Positions 1 to 8,353 of a stretch of DNA of 64,000 bases are shown here, one piece after another. The stretch spans positions 42,589 to 106,588 of the forward strand of contig CAKZPB010000077.1 in assembly GCA_937138395.1 (NCBI GenBank). Reading direction: 5' to 3'. The first letter of the stretch is position 1. Every line of letters begins with the position of its first letter. A model generated the notes under the pieces. It did no database searches, had not been told where the DNA came from, and saw only the letters and a program-made list of their open reading frames with translations. Source of the stretch: an uncultured Pseudomonadota bacterium. GTDB lineage: Bacteria > Pseudomonadota > Gammaproteobacteria > Xanthomonadales > Wenzhouxiangellaceae. The position numbers and the translations under genes were made by a program.

Positions 1-174
1 CGACAGAGTGCTCATTGCGCAATTAACCGCGCATTGCGAAAGCGAAGCTGGCAGAATGAACTTGATTTAATGGATGAGGTGGCGGCATGATTGCCGTCTT
101 CGTGACAGCAACAACCCAATCTGGATCTTTAAATCAAAATCGAATTGACCAAAATTCACCACACGGAAATCATT
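1..174. other. window edge and leader of TonB operon
   Basis: No gene can be supported here. Two forward frames are open from the window edge, one to a TGA ending at 90 and one to a TAA ending at 70, so the 3' end of an upstream gene may be included, but neither short tail is recognisable. The rest would be the leader of the TonB operon. I could not pick out a convincing promoter. Confidence 0.3.
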
Positions 175-948
175 ATGGTTAAACACTATTCTCCAAAACT
201 CATCGTATTAAGCCTGGCGTTGGTCGCCCTGGCTTTGATGAGTGGTCTGAGTGCATGGGCACAGGTTCTGGATCAAAGTATTCAGACTGAGAATCGCATC
301 ACGCGTGATGCCGCACAGGCACAAGAGCAAATCGATAACGTCGTCGATCAAACCGATCGCATCACCGATGAATACCGCAGTTTATTGATCGAAATCGATG
401 GTATGCAGATCTATAACGATCAACTCGAGCGCGTGGTCAACAACCAGCAAAGTGAAATTACCTCGATCAACAACCAGCTTGAAAATCTGGAAGACACCAA
501 CCGCGACGTTGTTCCGCTGATGATCGAGATGGCCGAAACGCTGCCGCGGTTGATTCGGGCTGATGTGCCGTTCCGTGTTGATCAGCGCATGTCGCGCGCC
601 GAGAATCTGGTCACCGCGCTGGACCGTTCGGATGTCACCACCTCGGAAAAATTCCGTCGGATTCTCGAAGCCTATCAGGATGAAATCGAACTCGGCCGAA
701 CCACGGAAGGTTACCGTGGCCGCCTGCCGGATGGTCAGCAGGTCGATTTTTTGCGCATTGGTCGCACATTGCTGTTCTATCAATCGCTCGACGGTACCGA
801 GACCGGTTGGTACAACCCGACCTCGCGCCAGTTCGAGCTGCTGGGCGATAATTATCGCCTGCCGGTCAGCGATGGTTTGGCGATCGCGCAAAACCAGGTT
901 GCACCGGATCTGGTGCGTCTTCCCGTCCCAGCCCCGACGAGCGAATAA
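175..948 (+). CDS. DUF3450-type periplasmic coiled-coil protein of TonB operon
   Basis: The protein has a signal peptide (residues 1-30, ending SAWAQ) followed by a long glutamine- and asparagine-rich coiled coil (about 30-120) and a compact C-terminal part. This composition, and the position immediately before a TtpC-like channel gene, match the DUF3450 family, which is found at the head of TonB2-type operons in gammaproteobacteria. Its biochemical role is not established; it is probably an accessory periplasmic part of the energy-transducing complex. The open frame extends back to a TTG at 145, but the ATG at 175 starts a normal signal peptide and is preferred, giving 257 residues. Two bases separate it from the next gene, so the two are cotranscribed. 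Confidence 0.8.
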   Translation: MVKHYSPKLIVLSLALVALALMSGLSAWAQVLDQSIQTENRITRDAAQAQEQIDNVVDQTDRITDEYRSLLIEIDGMQIYNDQLERVVNNQQSEITSINNQLENLEDTNRDVVPLMIEMAETLPRLIRADVPFRVDQRMSRAENLVTALDRSDVTTSEKFRRILEAYQDEIELGRTTEGYRGRLPDGQQVDFLRIGRTLLFYQSLDGTETGWYNPTSRQFELLGDNYRLPVSDGLAIAQNQVAPDLVRLPVPAPTSE

Positions 949-950
949 CA

Positions 951-2306
951 ATGAAAAAATTTATTCTTATTTTGATTGCCTCCGTGCTGTTGCTGCCTGC
1001 CACCACGTGGGCCCAGGAAACGCTGGACGAACTGCTGCGTGAAGTTGAACAGGCCGCCAGTGAAGAAGCGCGCATTGATCAACAACGCCTGCAGGCCTTC
1101 CAGCGTGAACGTAACCAGCAGCAGCAGTTATTGAATGAAGCGCGCCAGCAACTGCGTGCCGAAGAGCAGCGCACCGATCGCTTGAACGCGCAGTTCGATG
1201 CCAATGAACAGCAGCTAGCCGAATTGGAAATCGTTCTCGACGAACGCCTCGGAAACCTCGGTGAGTTGTTTGGCGTGGTTCGACAGGTTGCCGGTGACAT
1301 GCGTGCAACGATGAACGATTCGATGGTGTCGGCGCAGCTGCCCGGCCGTGCCGCATTCTTTGCTGACCTGGCCGAGCGCAGCGAGTTACCGACCGTCGCC
1401 GAGCTCAGAGAGCTATGGACCGGCATGGTGCGCGAAGTCGCTGAGAGCGGTAAAGTGGTCGAGTTCAATTCCGACATCATTAACTCCGATGGCGACCTGC
1501 AGCCTGGTCAGCAGGTCGTGCGAATCGGTGTCTTCAACGCCATTTCGGATGGCCGTTTCCTGCAGTGGGATTCCGAACAGAATTTGCTGCTCGAATTGCC
1601 GCGTCAGCCAGCCGGTCGATTCCAGAGTATGGCGGCAGACTTGCAAAATGCCTCGCCTGGAAGCGTTCAGGAAATGGCGGTTGACTTTACCCGAGGTGAT
1701 ATCTTGGCCCAGGTCGTGCGGGCACCTGACTTGCGTGAGCGCTTGCGCCAGGGTGGAACGATCGGTTGGGTCATTGTCATCGGCGGTCTGATTGCCTTCC
1801 TGTTCTCTGTATTTATCGGTCTGCGTCTGATCGGTAGCGGTCTGAAGATCAATCGTCAGGTCAAGCGTTCCGAAGTCAGTCAGAAGAATGCGCTGGGTCG
1901 TGTGCTGAGCGTGTATGAAGACAATCCGAATGCAGATGTTGAAACGCTGGAACTGAAGCTGGATGAAGCCATTCTGCGCGAAACGCCACCACTGGAATTC
2001 GGCCTGCCGATCATCAAAGTGGCCTACGTCGTCGCGCCATTGGTGGGTCTGCTCGGTACGGTGCTGGGTATGATCCTGACCTTCCAGCAGATTACGCTGT
2101 TTGGTACCGGTGACCCCCGAATGATGGCTGGAGGCATTTCGATGGCCTTGATTACAACGGTCTTGGGTCTGGTCGTGGCGATTCCATTGACGCTGATTCA
2201 CAGCATCCTACAGTCTTACAGCCGAAGCCTCGTGCAGGTGCTGGAAGAACAATCCGCAGGTATCATCGCCCGTAAAGCAGAGCAGCATCATGGTAGCGCT
2301 ATATAA
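951..2306 (+). CDS. ttpC: TtpC-like MotA/TolQ/ExbB proton channel protein
   Basis: This 451-residue protein has three parts: a signal peptide (1-21), a periplasmic coiled-coil and globular region (about 22-260), and a TolQ/ExbB channel domain with membrane segments at about 268-292, 345-375 and 390-415. The C-terminal part carries the family hallmark of small residues in the helices (LVGLLGTVLGMI, and MAGGISMALITTVLGLVVAIP). ExbB proteins lack the long periplasmic extension; TtpC proteins of Vibrio TonB2 systems have it and are needed for TonB2-dependent uptake. It probably forms part of the inner-membrane motor that feeds proton-motive force to TonB. The last 17 bases overlap exbB, so translation is coupled. 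The symbol is assigned by family resemblance. Confidence 0.85.
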   Translation: MKKFILILIASVLLLPATTWAQETLDELLREVEQAASEEARIDQQRLQAFQRERNQQQQLLNEARQQLRAEEQRTDRLNAQFDANEQQLAELEIVLDERLGNLGELFGVVRQVAGDMRATMNDSMVSAQLPGRAAFFADLAERSELPTVAELRELWTGMVREVAESGKVVEFNSDIINSDGDLQPGQQVVRIGVFNAISDGRFLQWDSEQNLLLELPRQPAGRFQSMAADLQNASPGSVQEMAVDFTRGDILAQVVRAPDLRERLRQGGTIGWVIVIGGLIAFLFSVFIGLRLIGSGLKINRQVKRSEVSQKNALGRVLSVYEDNPNADVETLELKLDEAILRETPPLEFGLPIIKVAYVVAPLVGLLGTVLGMILTFQQITLFGTGDPRMMAGGISMALITTVLGLVVAIPLTLIHSILQSYSRSLVQVLEEQSAGIIARKAEQHHGSAI

Positions 2307-2823
2307 CGTTATCGAAGGCATCCGGGGCTTCATCGAGCTCGGAGGGAACGTGCTGTGGGCGATCATGTTCGTCCTGCTGATCATGTGGACGCTGATCATC
2401 GAACGCTATTGGTATTTGTTTCAAGTGTTACCCGGCCAAAAGCGCGATGTGATCGAAGCATGGGATGCCCGCAGTGATCATCGCTCCTGGCATGCGCATC
2501 AGATTAAAGCCGAGATGGTCAGTGCAGTCCGGCAGGATCTGAGACGAAATGTATTGACGATTCAGACGCTCGTCGCGATCTGTCCGCTGCTGGGCCTGCT
2601 CGGCACGGTGACTGGCATGGTTGCAGTGTTCGACGTCATGGCGTTCTTTGGTACCGGTAACGCGCGCGCCATGGCTGCCGGAGTATCTCAGGCAACCATT
2701 CCAACCATGGCCGGCATGGTTGCAGCGCTGTCCGGCGTGTACTTTGCCTCGCATCTCGATCGCAAAGTGGACGCAGAGGCCGGCAAGCTGGAGGATCAAC
2801 TCCAGCACGAACGCGTCGAATGA
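2290..2823 (+). CDS. exbB: ExbB biopolymer transport protein
   Basis: This is a short ExbB (177 residues) with three membrane segments (about 15-38, 88-112 and 122-148). The LLGLLGTVTGMVAVF and MAAGVSQATIPTMAGMVAAL motifs are typical of the proton-channel helices. With ExbD and TonB it makes the inner-membrane complex that converts proton flow into work on TonB-dependent outer-membrane receptors. It starts inside the end of the TtpC-like gene and is followed after 40 bases by exbD. An operon with two ExbB-family proteins of different length is the TonB2 arrangement. Confidence 0.92.
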   Translation: MVALYNVIEGIRGFIELGGNVLWAIMFVLLIMWTLIIERYWYLFQVLPGQKRDVIEAWDARSDHRSWHAHQIKAEMVSAVRQDLRRNVLTIQTLVAICPLLGLLGTVTGMVAVFDVMAFFGTGNARAMAAGVSQATIPTMAGMVAALSGVYFASHLDRKVDAEAGKLEDQLQHERVE

Positions 2824-2863
2824 TCTCGACTGAGCGCGGTCCAAACTACAGGTATATTCTGAA

Positions 2864-3271
2864 ATGAATCGTAGACATGCAGCCAAGGACGAGCCGGAAA
2901 TCAACATCACACCGATGTTGGATATCGTGTTCATCATGCTGATCTTTTTTATTGTGACGACGACGTTTGTCCGCGAAACGGGCGTTGAGGTCGAGCGACC
3001 CGATGCGCTCACAGCTGAAGCACGACCCCAAGGTAATGTCTTGATTGCCATTCGCGACAACGACGAAATCTGGATGAACGGACGCGCCATTGAGCTCAGC
3101 GATGTCAGAACACTGGTTCAACGTGCGCGTGCCGAGAATCCGGAAGGCAGCGTCATCCTGATTTCCGACAAAGGCGCACGTACTGGTATGCTGGTTGACG
3201 TGATGGATCAAGTCCAGGCCGCGGGCGTGACCCGCATGGCAATATCGGCCGATCAAATCGGCGGAGGTTGA
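2864..3271 (+). CDS. exbD: ExbD biopolymer transport protein
   Basis: The protein has 135 residues: a short cytoplasmic N-terminus, one membrane helix (about 20-42) and a periplasmic domain. The INITPMLDIVFIMLIFF motif carries the aspartate in the membrane helix that is needed for proton movement in ExbD/TolR proteins. It works with ExbB and the TtpC-like protein. The stop codon lies only six bases before the tonB start, and the GGAGG that serves tonB is inside the last exbD codons. Confidence 0.95.
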   Translation: MNRRHAAKDEPEINITPMLDIVFIMLIFFIVTTTFVRETGVEVERPDALTAEARPQGNVLIAIRDNDEIWMNGRAIELSDVRTLVQRARAENPEGSVILISDKGARTGMLVDVMDQVQAAGVTRMAISADQIGGG

Positions 3272-3276
3272 ATAGG

Positions 3277-3909
3277 ATGAACAGCGGAATGCGATATGTC
3301 ATCTCAGTGTTGATCGCAATCGTGGTCACCCTGAGTGCGTTTTATCTGATGCACCGGCTGATTTCAGGCGCTACAGGCGAGCGGGAGAACATGGATCCGC
3401 CACCCGGTATTCGTTTTGGTCCTGTCGAGCTGGACGACACGATCACACGCGAAGACCGGCGCAAGCCAGAACCGCCACCGCCACCCGATACGCCGCCACC
3501 CCCGCCGGACATGGAAATTGCCGAAGTTGATCAAGTCGATCAGCAAATGCCGGATATCGATATGCCGGAACTGAACCTGAGCATGACCGGTTCGGGTCCG
3601 ATGCTGGGTAATGTGGGCATGGACCGAAATGAAGAGGGCGATGTGGTTCCGCTGGTGCGTATCCAGCCCCAATACCCTCGTGAAGCGGCCATGAATCAGA
3701 TCGAGGGCTTTGTCACGGTTGAATTCACGATTACCGAAACCGGCGGTGTGACCAATCCCCGCGTGATCGACGCGAAACCGCCACGGGTATTTGACCGTGC
3801 CGCGATGCGCGCTATCCTGCGATGGAAATTCAAACCGCGCGTGGTCGACGGTGTTGCAGTATCCCGAACGGCTACACAAACACTGGAATTCAATCTGGAC
3901 GGCGCATGA
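3277..3909 (+). CDS. tonB: TonB energy transducer
   Basis: The product is 210 residues from the ATG at 3277 (a TTG at 3268 is possible but lies on the exbD stop). It has one N-terminal membrane helix (about 6-28), a short proline-rich stretch of PPPPPDTPPPPPD type (about 65-80) and a C-terminal TonB domain (about 125-210) with the YPREAAMNQIEGFVTVEF signature. It spans the periplasm and transmits energy to outer-membrane receptors. The spacer is short compared with E. coli TonB, as usual for TonB2-type proteins. No receptor gene is in the window, so the transported substrate is unknown. Confidence 0.93.
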   Translation: MNSGMRYVISVLIAIVVTLSAFYLMHRLISGATGERENMDPPPGIRFGPVELDDTITREDRRKPEPPPPPDTPPPPPDMEIAEVDQVDQQMPDIDMPELNLSMTGSGPMLGNVGMDRNEEGDVVPLVRIQPQYPREAAMNQIEGFVTVEFTITETGGVTNPRVIDAKPPRVFDRAAMRAILRWKFKPRVVDGVAVSRTATQTLEFNLDGA

Positions 3910-5180
3910 ATCGTATATACCCATTTCTTGTATTGATGCTGACTGCGGGATTTCTACAGACGTCCGTTGTCGTTGCGCAAACGGTCGGCAATACACCCTG
4001 CGGACAAGAGCGGGAAGTTGAAAGCCAGCTGATGACACCGGAAATGTTCGAACGGTTGTCCGATGCGTTCGAATTGATCGGTGAAGAGCAATACAGCGAA
4101 GCCTATCAGGATCTGCTTGATCTGCGCGATCGTCGGCTGAATGACACCGAAAAAGCGACCGTCGAACAAGCCCTGGGCTTTTCAGCTGCGCAGATGGAGC
4201 GATATGATCAGGCGATCTCGCATATGCGGGAAGCGATTCGTCTGGATGTATTGCCCGATAACCAACACTTTGAAATGATTTTGCAGGTTGCACAGCTGCT
4301 TCACCTTGTCGAGCAATACGATGAAGCGCTGCTTCAGTTGGATTATTGGTTTTGTGTTTCTACCGAAGATGCACAAAAATTTGCTGAAGTCTGGGTATTG
4401 AAGGCCAGCCTGCATATTCAACAGGAAGACTATCCAGAAGCGCTGACGGCGATTGATCAGGCGATCGAAATCAGCGAGGATCCGGAAGAGGCCTGGTATC
4501 GCGTCAAGCTCGGCATGCATCTGGAGCTGAAACAATATTCTCCGGCAGTGGATGTTCTTAAAATTCTGATTCAGATGGACTCCAACCGGAAAGATTATTG
4601 GATGCAGTTAGCCGGCTCTTACCTTGAATTGAATGACAACCAGGAAGCCATGGCCGCGCTTCGCCTGGCGTACCGCAAGAACCTGCTTGACCGCAGCAGT
4701 GAATTCCTGCAGCTTGCAGGCTTGCTGCAGGAACAGGATTCACCTCGACAGGCGGCTGAAGTGATGCAGGACGGACTTCGACGCGGCATTATCGAAGCCA
4801 CCAGTCGTAACTGGGAAATGGCTGCAGGTGCCTGGTTTGAAGCACGTGAAATGGATGAGTCACTGGCTGCCTATGAGCGTGCCGGTGAACTATCGGATAG
4901 TGGTCGAATCGATTTTCAGCGTGCCTCTATTCTGACCAATCTCGAAGATTGGCCGAATGTCATTGATTCGGCCAGCCGTGCACTGGAAAAGGGTGGTTTG
5001 ACCGATTCCCAAGTTGGCAATGCACACTTGCTGGTTGGGATGGCTCAGTTCAATGAAGGTGATCTGGATGCGGCTGAGTCTGCTTTCCAGCAGGCACAGA
5101 ACTACGATCGAGTCGCCGATGCAGCAAGCGAGTGGATCAATCATATCGGTTCGACCAGACAGCGTATAGCTCGCAACTGA
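3906..5180 (+). CDS. secreted tetratricopeptide repeat protein of TonB operon
   Basis: The start at 3906 overlaps the tonB stop as ATGA and begins a signal peptide (residues 1-25). The mature part, about 400 residues, is made of helical repeats with TPR spacing (for example YSEAYQDLLDLRD, YDQAISHMREAIRLD, YPEALTAIDQAIEIS, LDAAESAFQQAQNYD). TPR proteins of this kind close many TonB2-type operons and are thought to be periplasmic scaffolds; the exact role is not known. The reading frame is open further upstream inside tonB, but that extension has no signal peptide and is not used here. Confidence 0.85.
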   Translation: MNRIYPFLVLMLTAGFLQTSVVVAQTVGNTPCGQEREVESQLMTPEMFERLSDAFELIGEEQYSEAYQDLLDLRDRRLNDTEKATVEQALGFSAAQMERYDQAISHMREAIRLDVLPDNQHFEMILQVAQLLHLVEQYDEALLQLDYWFCVSTEDAQKFAEVWVLKASLHIQQEDYPEALTAIDQAIEISEDPEEAWYRVKLGMHLELKQYSPAVDVLKILIQMDSNRKDYWMQLAGSYLELNDNQEAMAALRLAYRKNLLDRSSEFLQLAGLLQEQDSPRQAAEVMQDGLRRGIIEATSRNWEMAAGAWFEAREMDESLAAYERAGELSDSGRIDFQRASILTNLEDWPNVIDSASRALEKGGLTDSQVGNAHLLVGMAQFNEGDLDAAESAFQQAQNYDRVADAASEWINHIGSTRQRIARN

Positions 5181-5241
5181 ATCGGATTGCTGGTAACGTA
5201 AGCGCCAACGAAATCATAATTACAAGACCGGGGAGGTCAAG

Positions 5242-6030
5242 ATGCAGAACAACACTGACAACCAACTTGATCAAAAAGTAGACGACGAAGCAGGTTCAGC
5301 CGCGGCAGCCGCATCGCCGGCTGCTTCAAAGAAAAAAGCATCCAAGAAGAAATCTACTAAGAAGAAATCCACTAAGAAAAAATCGACCAAGAAAAAAGCC
5401 GCGAAAAAGAAAACTGCCAAGAAGAAGGCTACCAAGAAAAAAGCCAGCAAGAAAAAAGCGAGCAAGAAAAAAGCCAGTAAGAAAAAAGCCGGCAAAAAGA
5501 AGGCTGCGAAAAAGAAGGTAGCCAAGAAGAAGGCGAGTAAGAAAAAAGCCGGCAAGAAAAAAGCCAGTAAGAAAAAAGCGAGCAAGAAAAAGCGGCGCAA
5601 AAAGAAAGCAGCCAAAAAGAAAGCCAGCAAGAAGCGCGGTAAGAAAAAAGCGAGCAAGAAAAAAGCGAGCAAGAAAAAAGCGAGCAAGAAAAAAGCGAGC
5701 AAGAAAAAAACCAGCAAGAAGCGCGGTAAGAAAAAAGCATCCAAGAAAAAAGCATCCAAAAAACGCGGTAAGAAAAAATCGTCCAAAAAAAAGTCGACCA
5801 AGAAAAAAAGACGGAAAAAAAAAGCCTCAAAAAAAGGGGTAAGTGATTCCCCCTGGCACCGTCTGGCCGATGCTGCAGAACTGATGCGTGAAGCGGCCAT
5901 GGAGCTGGCGGCACGTGAAGGTGCGGAGCGCACCCGTGCGCTGAAAGATTTTGCCGAAGCAACCCGCAATAAGCTGCATGATCTCGAAACCGCTGCTCAA
6001 CGCGGCATTGCACGCTTAGCAAGAAAGTAA
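5242..6030 (+). CDS. lysine-repeat histone H1-like protein
   Basis: The protein has 262 residues and a good ribosome site (GGGAGG at 5231-5236). Residues 1-27 are acidic/neutral and alanine-rich. Residues about 28-195 are an uninterrupted run of KKKAS-like pentapeptides with some arginine variants (KKRGKKKAS, KKRRKKK). Residues about 200-262 form an amphipathic helical domain with tryptophan (SPWHRLADAAELM). The basic repeat resembles eukaryotic histone H1 tails and bacterial proteins such as AlgP or HctB, so it probably binds DNA or another polyanion without sequence preference. The C-terminal domain may dimerise or bind a partner; that is inference. Homopurine repeats like this vary in length between strains. 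Confidence 0.75.
   Translation: MQNNTDNQLDQKVDDEAGSAAAAASPAASKKKASKKKSTKKKSTKKKSTKKKAAKKKTAKKKATKKKASKKKASKKKASKKKAGKKKAAKKKVAKKKASKKKAGKKKASKKKASKKKRRKKKAAKKKASKKRGKKKASKKKASKKKASKKKASKKKTSKKRGKKKASKKKASKKRGKKKSSKKKSTKKKRRKKKASKKGVSDSPWHRLADAAELMREAAMELAAREGAERTRALKDFAEATRNKLHDLETAAQRGIARLARK
5326..5836 (+). repeat. 15-base purine-rich tandem repeat coding for KKKAS units
   Basis: A degenerate tandem array of about 30 units with core AAGAAAAAAGCGAGC runs through the middle of the lysine-rich gene. The top strand is almost entirely purine apart from the alanine and serine codons. It is also the reason for long open frames on the opposite strand, which are artefacts. Unit gain or loss of 15 bases would keep the frame. 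Confidence 0.9.
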
Positions 6031-6048
6031 GGCGGATGCTCGAGCTGA

Positions 6049-6951
6049 ATGCGTTCAGCCATGACTGCTGAGGCACTGATCGAACGGTTCATCGACTCGA
6101 TCTGGGCCGAGGACGGCTTGGCAAACAAAACGCTGGATGCGTATCGAAACGACCTGATCGGCTTTGGCCGGTCAGGTTTTTTTGGTGATGGTCGATCCAT
6201 TCGTGTCGATCAAAGCCAATTGATGCAGCATTTGTCGCGTCAGTTGCGTGCTGGCCAGAAAGTATCCACACTGCGCCGCCAGATCAGCGCTCTCAGGCGA
6301 TTTTGCAGCTGGTTGCGACGAGAGGGCTTGCTGGACTCCGACCCGCTCGTAGCCTTGTTACCGCCCAAACAGTCGCTGCGTCTCCCCAATGTGTTGAGCG
6401 AATCCGAGGTGCGCCAGCTCATGACATCGCCTGATGTTGATACTGCCTTGGGTCTTAGAGATCGCGCCATGCTCGAGGTACTCTATGCAACGGGGCTCAG
6501 AGTCAGTGAACTGGCCGGCATGCAGCTCAATAACGTGAATTTCCGACAGGGTTTGATTCGTGTTACCGGCAAGGGCGGCAAGGATCGATTGGTGCCTCTG
6601 GGTGATGATGCACACGATTGGTTGCAGCAGTGGTGCACTGGCACGCGACAGCTGTGGGCCAAGGCCGGGCAGCCGAATGAGGTGTTTATCAGCCAACGTG
6701 GCCATGGTTTGACTCGTCAGGCGATCTGGTATCGGATACGGTCGTATGCCAAGGCGCTGGGGTTGAGTGATCGACTCTCTCCACATAAGCTGCGGCATTC
6801 CTTTGCAACACATATGCTGGACCATGGCGCCGACCTGCGTGTGGTGCAGCTGTTGCTGGGCCACGCCGATCTCTCCACCACGCAAATTTATACCCATGTG
6901 GCCAGCGCTCGATTGAAAAGCCTGCACCAGAATCATCACCCCAGGGGCTGA
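6049..6951 (+). CDS. xerD: site-specific tyrosine recombinase XerD
   Basis: This 300-residue protein has the N-terminal SAM-like domain (about 6-95) and the catalytic tyrosine recombinase domain. The catalytic set is visible: R151 (ATGLRVSEL), K175 (GKGGK), H246 and R249 (HKLRH), H272 (LLGHADLS) and the nucleophile Y281. The C-terminus HQNHHPRG matches XerD, whose tail ends HHPRA, rather than XerC. XerC/XerD act at dif to resolve chromosome dimers at division. It is followed by dsbC, as in many gammaproteobacteria. An alternative start at 6061 removes four residues. Confidence 0.93.
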   Translation: MRSAMTAEALIERFIDSIWAEDGLANKTLDAYRNDLIGFGRSGFFGDGRSIRVDQSQLMQHLSRQLRAGQKVSTLRRQISALRRFCSWLRREGLLDSDPLVALLPPKQSLRLPNVLSESEVRQLMTSPDVDTALGLRDRAMLEVLYATGLRVSELAGMQLNNVNFRQGLIRVTGKGGKDRLVPLGDDAHDWLQQWCTGTRQLWAKAGQPNEVFISQRGHGLTRQAIWYRIRSYAKALGLSDRLSPHKLRHSFATHMLDHGADLRVVQLLLGHADLSTTQIYTHVASARLKSLHQNHHPRG

Positions 6952-7128
6952 TTTTTCGGAACTTAATTCTGGGCTGTGCCTCAAATGGTCAGGATGAAGG
7001 TCATGAATAGCCGTCGATCCATTCGGTTGCGTTCGATATTGAAGATCACATCACACAGTTGCAGCGTGCATTCCTTTACAGTACGCAAGCTGCAAGACAA
7101 CTGAACAACGATTAGTCAGGAGAAGATA

Positions 7129-7869
7129 GTGAAATCGCTTTGTATTCGAATTCATACAGTCAGCATCGGCTTATTGATGTTGGCCGCATTGCCGGCCATG
7201 GCCCAGGATTACCAGGCCGTGCTGGACCGCTTGGCGGGCTTGACCGGCCAGGATGTTGACCCGGTGATTGCTGAAACGCCAATTGACGGCATTTTGCAAA
7301 TCCGCCTGGGTTCCGAGATCGTATACATGACCGCGGACGCGAGGTACCTGATGCAGGGCCGCTTGCTGGACCTCGATACTCGACAGGATCTGACCGATCA
7401 GGCCAAGTCGGAAGTGCGGCGCGAATTGATAGCCAATATTGACGAATCCGAAATGGTCAGCTACGGGCCGGAAGACGCAGCGCATGAAATCATGGTATTT
7501 ACCGATGTGGATTGTGGTTTTTGTCGCAAACTGCACCAGGAAATACCGCAATACAGCGAGGCTGGAATCAAAATTCACTACCTGGCGTTTCCACGAGCGG
7601 GTTTGGCCTCCAACACATTCAATAAAATGCAGTCGGTCTGGTGCGCCGAGAACCCCAATGCGGCCATGGATATCGCCAAAGCCGGCGATGAACCCGAGCC
7701 AGCCAGCTGTGATTCGCCGGTCGATTCGCAGTATCAACTTGGGCAGAGTATTGGCGTAACCGGTACACCGGCAATAGTCACCATGAATGGAGATCTGATT
7801 CCAGGGTACGTGCCACCCGATGATTTGAGAGCCCGCCTGGAACAACTGGCTGCAGCTGGCCAGAATTAA
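7129..7869 (+). CDS. dsbC: periplasmic disulfide isomerase DsbC
   Basis: The GTG start has CAGGAGAA upstream and begins a signal peptide (1-26, ending PAMAQ). The N-terminal dimerisation domain is followed by a thioredoxin fold with the active site C129-G-F-C132 and the cis-proline loop TGTP (211-214). C172 and C194 probably form the structural disulfide. DsbC repairs wrong disulfides in exported proteins and is kept reduced by DsbD (not in this window). The active site CGFC instead of the E. coli CGYC is a conservative change. It follows xerD after 177 bases. Confidence 0.92.
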   Translation: MKSLCIRIHTVSIGLLMLAALPAMAQDYQAVLDRLAGLTGQDVDPVIAETPIDGILQIRLGSEIVYMTADARYLMQGRLLDLDTRQDLTDQAKSEVRRELIANIDESEMVSYGPEDAAHEIMVFTDVDCGFCRKLHQEIPQYSEAGIKIHYLAFPRAGLASNTFNKMQSVWCAENPNAAMDIAKAGDEPEPASCDSPVDSQYQLGQSIGVTGTPAIVTMNGDLIPGYVPPDDLRARLEQLAAAGQN

Positions 7870-7887
7870 TCCAAATGCTTGACCCGC

Positions 7888-7915
7888 AACGGCGCCTGAT
7901 GGCGCCGTTTTTTTT
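7888..7915 (+). terminator. rho-independent terminator after dsbC
   Basis: A perfect nine-base stem (AACGGCGCC / GGCGCCGTT) with a TGAT loop is followed by an uninterrupted run of eight or nine T. It lies 19 bases after the dsbC stop codon and ends the xerD-dsbC unit. Confidence 0.9.
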
Positions 7916-8353
7916 GCTGAACATTCCATTGACCCTGATGCGCAGGATACGTAAATAACCCCTGAATACCTCTGCACGGGTGCGCCGGCGGATTTGCAGG
8001 ATACGCCGGCTTGCCTTGGGTGAGTACCGATAGGGTTCACAATCGATTGTTCCAAATTGTCGAGTCCGCCTGTCATCACAATCGAGGCGGAGGCCCCGCA
8101 GAAGCCCGTTCCGCATGGCGATTGAAATAACAGGCCTGATGAGAAGCGTGATACCAAGCGGCCGGAAAGTAGCAGCTCGCACGCTGCGATCTTCGGCCGT
8201 AGCTACGTCTACTGTCTTTCAGATCGCACCAAACGATCTGCGGCGTTCTGACTGAAACGCGCTCGGTGCAGAGTTGTTCAGAGGTTCCTTAAACGATGGC
8301 GCGCAGGCCATCACGTATAATCGTGACCTTTCTCGTTGAATGGCATCGCGCCC
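7916..8353. promoter_or_regulatory. intergenic region upstream of purL with hairpin and possible promoter
   Basis: No gene is supported in this 440-base stretch. It holds a perfect seven-base inverted repeat (CAGATCG at 8220-8226 and CGATCTG at 8234-8240, seven-base loop) without a T-run, so it is not a normal terminator. A perfect -10 hexamer TATAAT is at 8316-8321, about 33 bases before the purL ATG, but the -35 position is poor. No PurR-like operator (ACGCAAACGTTTGCGT type) was seen. Confidence 0.35.

Noticed and set aside
5271..5969. Long open frames on the minus strand rich in F and L
   Set aside because: They are the reverse complement of the lysine repeat; composition is an artefact.
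7171..8157. Large minus-strand frame over dsbC
   Set aside because: It covers a clear gene with an active-site motif and a terminator; no start site.
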